A stretch of 10,526 bases of DNA, from positions 1 to 10,526 of the forward strand of contig JAJYHA010000397.1 in the NCBI GenBank assembly GCA_021784995.1. Reading direction: 5' to 3'. Positions 7,785-10,526 of the stretch are shown here, piece after piece. Under the pieces are notes generated by a model, which worked only from the letters and a program-made list of their open reading frames with translations, was not told the origin of the DNA and searched no databases. Both the position numbers and the translations under genes were made by a program. The stretch's first letter is position 1. Each line of letters opens with the position of its first letter. Origin of the DNA: Myxococcales bacterium. Its GTDB lineage: Bacteria; Myxococcota; Myxococcia; Myxococcales; Anaeromyxobacteraceae.

Positions 7785-7790
7785 TAGTAT
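7785..7790 (+). promoter_or_regulatory. Putative -10 element, leaderless start of the mbfA-like gene
   Basis: TAGTAT ends seven bases before the ATG at 7798, so the first transcribed base would be at or next to the start codon. No Shine-Dalgarno-like sequence precedes this ATG. A weak -35 candidate (CTGCCC, 3 of 6) lies 17 bases upstream at 7762-7767. The arrangement fits a leaderless mRNA. An alternative ATG at 7789 would lie inside the -10 element and is therefore less likely. Confidence 0.4.
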
Positions 7791-7797
7791 GTGCGCG

Positions 7798-8916
7798 ATG
7801 CCGGATCGGACCGACCTCTGGCTGCAGAACCTGCTCGACGAGCGCGACGGCGCCGCCCTGTACGAGGGCCTCGCCGCGCTGGAGGGCGATCCCGAGCGCG
7901 CGCGCTCCTTCCGCGGCCTGGCGGAGGGGGAGCGGCGGCACGCCGAGATCTGGGCGCGGAAGCTGGAGCGGGCCGGTGCGCCGCTCCCCCCCGATCGCCC
8001 CTCCTCGCGGATCCGCGTCCTGCTCTGGCTGGCCAGGCGGCTCGGCACCTCCGCGGTCCTGCCCCTCGTCCTCGAGAACGAGGGCAACGACGCGGACAAG
8101 TACCAGCAGCAGGGAGGCGAGGTGGAGGCCCCCGCGCTGGCCCAGGAGGAGCGCGAGCACCGCGAGCTCCTGGCCGGGATGGGCCAGGGACAGGCGCTGG
8201 AGGCGCGCTCGAACATCGCGGAGCGCGAGCGGTGGCACCGCGGCGGCCGCGGCGGCGCGATCCGCGCCGCGGTCTTCGGGATGAACGACGGCCTGGTCTC
8301 GAACCTGTCGCTGGTGCTGGGCGTGGCGGGCGCGGTCCACGATCCGCGCACGACGCTGGTGACCGGGTGCGCGGGACTCCTCGCGGGCGCGTTCTCGATG
8401 GCCGTCGGCGAGTACACCTCGGTGGCGAGCCAGCGCGACATCCTGGCGCGGCAGGTGTCGATGGAGCGCCGCGAGATCGCGGAGGCGCCGGAGGAGGAGG
8501 CCGCCGAGCTGGCTCTCATCCTGAAGCAGAAGGGGGTCTCGGCCGAGCAGGCGAGCCGCACCGCCACCGAGATCCTGAAGAACCCCGAGCACGCGCTCGA
8601 CACGCTGGTCCGCGAGGAGTTGGGGCTCGACCCCGAGGACCTCGGGTCGCCGTGGCAGGCCGCCGGCTCGTCGTTCCTCACCTTCGCCGTGGGCGCGGCC
8701 GTCCCGGTGCTCCCCTTCCTCTTTCTCCGGGGGGCGCCGGCCGTCGTGACGGCGTTCGGCCTCGCCGCGCTCGTCCTGAGCGCCGTGGGGAGCGTGGTCG
8801 CCTTCCTCTCCGGGACCAGCGCGCTCCGCTCCGCGGCGCGCATGGTCGGCCTGGCGGCGCTGGCCGCCGGCATCACCTACGGCGTGGGCCGCATCTTCGG
8901 CGCGGCCATCGGCTGA
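7798..8916 (+). CDS. Ferritin-like/VIT1 fusion, MbfA-type membrane iron transporter
   Basis: The 372-residue protein joins two domains. Residues 1-130 form a rubrerythrin/ferritin-like four-helix domain with two ExxH motifs, EGERRHAE (E45, H48) and QEEREHRE (E118, H121), plus candidate iron-binding Glu at 23 and 93 or 95. Residues 150-372 are a VIT1/CCC1 domain: FGMNDGLVSNLSLVLGVAGA, then GAFSMAVGEYTSVASQRD, an acidic cytosolic segment near 223-260, and about five membrane helices (153-178, 184-206, 288-311, 314-338, 345-368). This is the Er-VIT layout of rhizobial MbfA, an inner-membrane iron exporter with a cytosolic di-iron domain. Iron export here is inferred from that family; manganese is possible. 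I use ATG 7798; ATG 7789 is in frame and adds three residues. The gene is divergent from the his operon. No Fur-like box was seen. Confidence 0.85.
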   Translation: MPDRTDLWLQNLLDERDGAALYEGLAALEGDPERARSFRGLAEGERRHAEIWARKLERAGAPLPPDRPSSRIRVLLWLARRLGTSAVLPLVLENEGNDADKYQQQGGEVEAPALAQEEREHRELLAGMGQGQALEARSNIAERERWHRGGRGGAIRAAVFGMNDGLVSNLSLVLGVAGAVHDPRTTLVTGCAGLLAGAFSMAVGEYTSVASQRDILARQVSMERREIAEAPEEEAAELALILKQKGVSAEQASRTATEILKNPEHALDTLVREELGLDPEDLGSPWQAAGSSFLTFAVGAAVPVLPFLFLRGAPAVVTAFGLAALVLSAVGSVVAFLSGTSALRSAARMVGLAALAAGITYGVGRIFGAAIG

Positions 8917-8935
8917 CCGCGTCGGCCGGGGCGCG

Positions 8936-8951
8936 GACCGCCCGGGCGGTC
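8936..8951. promoter_or_regulatory. 16-base perfect palindrome, possible activator site or terminator stem
   Basis: GACCGCCCGGGCGGTC is an uninterrupted perfect inverted repeat 20 bases after the stop of the iron-transporter gene. A second, looser dyad, CCGGAC at 8953-8958 and GTCCGG at 8969-8974, follows at once. Relative to the predicted sigma54 start near 9038 the palindrome lies at about -102 to -87, where enhancer-binding activators commonly bind. No T-run follows, which speaks against a classical terminator, though the two dyads could still help end the preceding transcript. Confidence 0.4.
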
Positions 8952-9010
8952 GCCGGACGCCGCGGGTGGTCCGGGCCGGCACGTTCCCTCCCGGCGCACC
9001 CGCGGGCCGC

Positions 9011-9027
9011 TCGGCACGCGGGTTGCT
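9011..9027 (+). promoter_or_regulatory. Sigma54 (RpoN) -24/-12 promoter of the type III secretion operon
   Basis: TCGGCACGCGGGTTGCT matches the sigma54 consensus TTGGCACG-N4-TTGCT at all but one of the 13 defined positions. The invariant GG (9013-9014) and GC (9025-9026) are separated by exactly ten bases. The start point would fall near 9038, three bases before the AGGAGG ribosome-binding site at 9041-9046, and the ATG is at 9052. A sigma54 promoter needs an ATP-dependent enhancer-binding activator, so expression of the secretion genes would be signal-dependent. Confidence 0.75.
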
Positions 9028-9051
9028 CTCCTCCGCGCCGAGGAGGCCACC

Positions 9052-9597
9052 ATGGAACGAATCGGGACGTTGCTCGTCGCACCTTCCACCGAGCGCAAGG
9101 CGGAGCCGGGGCAGTTCGCAACCGCCCTGAAGGCCGCCACGGCCGGCGTCGCGGCCGGCCTCTCGATGGGCGCGTCGCTGGCGGCGCCCTTCGTCCCCGG
9201 CGGCGCCGTGCTCGCGGGCGCGCTCCGCGCGACGGCCACCCAGGCCCTTCCGGCCGGTGGCCCGGGGCCCTCGACCGGTTCGAGCTCGCTGGCCCTCCCG
9301 GCGACGGGTCCCGGTACGACCGCGGGTCTCGCCGCCTCCGTGGGTCTGGCCGCAGCCGCGGGTGCTGCGCGTGCCGCACCCTCGACCCTGGCCCCCACCG
9401 CAGGCGTGGCCGGGACGGGCGGTGGGGACCTCCTCGAGGCGACGCGCGCGCTGCAGCTCCAGTCGCAGTCCTTCAACCTCCAGTACCTGGAGCTCCAGGA
9501 GGCGATGCAGCGCGAGAGCCGTGAGTTCACGGCGATGAGCAACGTGATGAAGGTTCGCCACGACAGCGCCAAGGCGGCCATCACCAACATCCACTGA
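9052..9597 (+). CDS. Uncharacterised Ala-rich protein with helical tail, first gene of T3SS operon
   Basis: I do not recognise a named family. The 181-residue product begins at ATG 9052 with a perfect AGGAGG six bases upstream. Residues 1-30 are polar. Residues 31-62 are a mildly hydrophobic Ala/Gly stretch, then a low-complexity Ala/Gly/Pro/Thr/Ser linker runs to about 125. Residues 126-181 look like one or two amphipathic helices, with FNLQYLELQEAMQRESREF followed by a tail ending in AKAAITNIH. There is no cleavable signal peptide. It sits immediately before SctI and SctJ, the place of the needle gene in the prgI-prgJ-prgK order of Salmonella. Its last 20 residues share an S-N-x-x-K-V-x-x-D pattern and a near-terminal Asn with the PrgI tail as I remember it. 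A needle-like subunit, a secreted substrate or an assembly factor are all possible. That it is a real gene is well supported; its role is inference. Confidence 0.82.
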   Translation: MERIGTLLVAPSTERKAEPGQFATALKAATAGVAAGLSMGASLAAPFVPGGAVLAGALRATATQALPAGGPGPSTGSSSLALPATGPGTTAGLAASVGLAAAAGAARAAPSTLAPTAGVAGTGGGDLLEATRALQLQSQSFNLQYLELQEAMQRESREFTAMSNVMKVRHDSAKAAITNIH

Positions 9598-9634
9598 GCT
9601 CCCTGCCGCGATCGACGGGAGCGAGCCCCGCGCC

Positions 9635-10000
9635 GTGATCCACCTCTCCGCCGCCGTGTCCGCGATCTCCCCGGCCCCCGCCGCTCCGGCGGCCACGGGG
9701 GCCAGCTTCAGCGCGCGCCTGCGCACGCACGCACGAGGCCCTGCGCCGCGCACGACACACGCCGGCGACGCCGGCGGTGTCGCGGGCGCCGCGCGCGAGG
9801 CGCTCGCCTCGGTCGAGCAGGCGCGGGCACGGCTCGACGCCGTCGTCGCCGCCGCGCGCGCCGGCCGGACCTTCACGGCGCAGGAGCTGCTGGCGCTGCA
9901 AGCGCAGGCCTACCGCTACTCCCAGACGGTGGAGGTGGCGTCGCGCGTGGTGGAGCAGGCGGTCCAGTCGGTGAAGCAGGCCGTCAACACCCCCGTGTGA
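9635..10000 (+). CDS. sctI: Type III secretion inner-rod protein SctI (YscI/HrpB-like)
   Basis: SctI polymerises beneath the needle inside the basal body and anchors it. The 121-residue product has an Ala/Pro-rich, probably disordered N-terminus (1-55). A helical region follows, then the conserved C-terminal part: FTAQELLALQAQAYRYSQ (80-97) and EVASRVVEQAVQSVKQAVN (100-118). This Q-x-x-x-Y-x-x-x-x-E-x-A-S-x-V pattern is the signature of YscI/HrpB rod proteins. The start is GTG at 9635, giving MIHLSAAVSA. A GGGAG site lies somewhat far upstream (13 bases), so initiation may depend on coupling to the preceding gene, whose stop is 37 bases away. sctJ begins 7 bases after its stop. Family assignment rests on the C-terminus and on the neighbour. 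Confidence 0.85.
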   Translation: MIHLSAAVSAISPAPAAPAATGASFSARLRTHARGPAPRTTHAGDAGGVAGAAREALASVEQARARLDAVVAAARAGRTFTAQELLALQAQAYRYSQTVEVASRVVEQAVQSVKQAVNTPV

Positions 10001-10007
10001 ATCGAGC

Positions 10008-10526
10008 ATGTCGCGCGAGGCGAGCGGAGCGGAGGCGACGGGCCCGCGAGGGCGACGCGCGGGGCGGCGGCGCAAGTGGCTCCTCCTGGCCGCGCTGGCC
10101 GCCGGCTGCGGGCGCGACGAGATCCTGCACGCGCTCGACGAGCGGCAGGCGAACCAGGCCGTCGTCGCGCTGGCGGAGGGGGGGATCCCGGCGCGGACCC
10201 GGCGCGACGACGGGGCCGAGGGCACCTGGCGCGTGGAGGTCGAGGCCGGCGCGGGCGCCGCCGCGCAGCGGCTCCTGGCGGATCACGGGCTCCCGCGGCA
10301 GGCGCCGGCGGGCTTCGCCGAGGTGTTCGGGAAGGGCAGCCTCGCCCCGACCGCGTCCGAGGAGCGCGCGCTCTACCTCCACGCGCTCTCGGGAGAGCTG
10401 GCGCGCACCGTCGAGGCCATCGACGGCGTGGTCGAGGCGCGGGTCCACCTCGCGCTCCCCGTGCAGGATCCTCTCCGCGCCGAGCCGGCCGGGCCGGCGC
10501 GGGGCGCCGTGCTCGTGAAGACGGCG
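10008..10526 (+). CDS. sctJ: Type III secretion inner-membrane ring lipoprotein SctJ (YscJ/PrgK), C-terminus beyond window
   Basis: SctJ forms the periplasmic side of the inner-membrane ring of the injectisome. The first 173 residues are visible, of about 250 in the family, and the frame is open at the right edge. The N-terminus is a lipoprotein signal: an Arg-rich stretch up to residue 22, a short hydrophobic core KWLLLAALAAG and a lipobox cysteine at C34. The mature part starts with DEILHALDERQANQAVVAL, the first ring-building domain. The family segments LLADHGLPRQAPAGFAEVF and SLAPTASEERALYLHAL and VDGxVxARVHLALP-type sequence (DGVVEARVHLALPVQDPL, 145-162) follow. The ATG start at 10008 lies 7 bases after the sctI stop, with only a weak ribosome-binding site, which suggests translational coupling. 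A flagellar FliF is excluded by the lipobox and single-ring layout. Confidence 0.93.
   Translation, partial: MSREASGAEATGPRGRRAGRRRKWLLLAALAAGCGRDEILHALDERQANQAVVALAEGGIPARTRRDDGAEGTWRVEVEAGAGAAAQRLLADHGLPRQAPAGFAEVFGKGSLAPTASEERALYLHALSGELARTVEAIDGVVEARVHLALPVQDPLRAEPAGPARGAVLVKTA

Noticed and set aside
6136..7797. Long plus-strand open frame leading into the iron-transporter gene
   Set aside because: It is antisense to hisC and hisD, has biased Arg/Gly/Pro composition and no recognisable domain. The real protein starts at 7798.
6304..9876. A 1190-codon open frame on the minus strand spanning hisD, the iron-transporter gene and the secretion genes
   Set aside because: Only the hisD part has family sequence. 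The rest is antisense to well-supported plus-strand genes and is Arg/Ala/Gly-rich filler, as expected when stop codons are rare in very GC-rich DNA.

Overview
The window is chromosomal DNA from a very GC-rich bacterium, with G or C in nearly every third codon position. Most probably it comes from a myxobacterium of the Anaeromyxobacter type. This is inferred from base composition, frequent GTG/TTG starts, a seven-gene his cluster next to rpsU-yqeY-dnaG, and a non-flagellar type III secretion locus; no marker gene here settles the species.

Left part (1-2026, minus strand): the macromolecular-synthesis genes rpsU, a GatB/YqeY-domain gene and dnaG, the last cut by the left edge. A sigma70-like promoter for rpsU lies at the end of hisE. 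A long hairpin with a T-run sits between this promoter and rpsU. It can end the his transcript, and it may also act as a leader or attenuator for rpsU.

Middle part (2139-7662, minus strand): a compact histidine operon in transcript order hisD-hisC-hisB-hisH-hisA-hisF-hisE, with 4-base overlaps at hisD/hisC and hisC/hisB and short gaps elsewhere. Catalytic residues are visible in all seven products. hisG and hisI are absent and must lie elsewhere. The apparent promoter is close to the hisD start and leaves no room for a leader peptide or T-box.

Right part (7798-10526, plus strand): first, divergent from hisD, a ferritin-like/VIT1 fusion resembling the iron exporter MbfA, possibly made from a leaderless mRNA. 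Then the start of a type III secretion operon: an Ala-rich 181-residue protein with a helical tail, a SctI inner-rod protein, and the SctJ inner-ring lipoprotein, cut by the right edge. Before the first of these is an excellent sigma54 (-24/-12) promoter. A 16-base perfect palindrome lies about 90-100 bases upstream of its predicted start point, where an activator of sigma54 would be expected to bind.

The two longest gaps (7663-7797 and 8917-9051) are 135 bases each and both carry regulatory signals. There is no long unexplained non-coding stretch, and no RNA genes, insertion sequences or CRISPR were seen.
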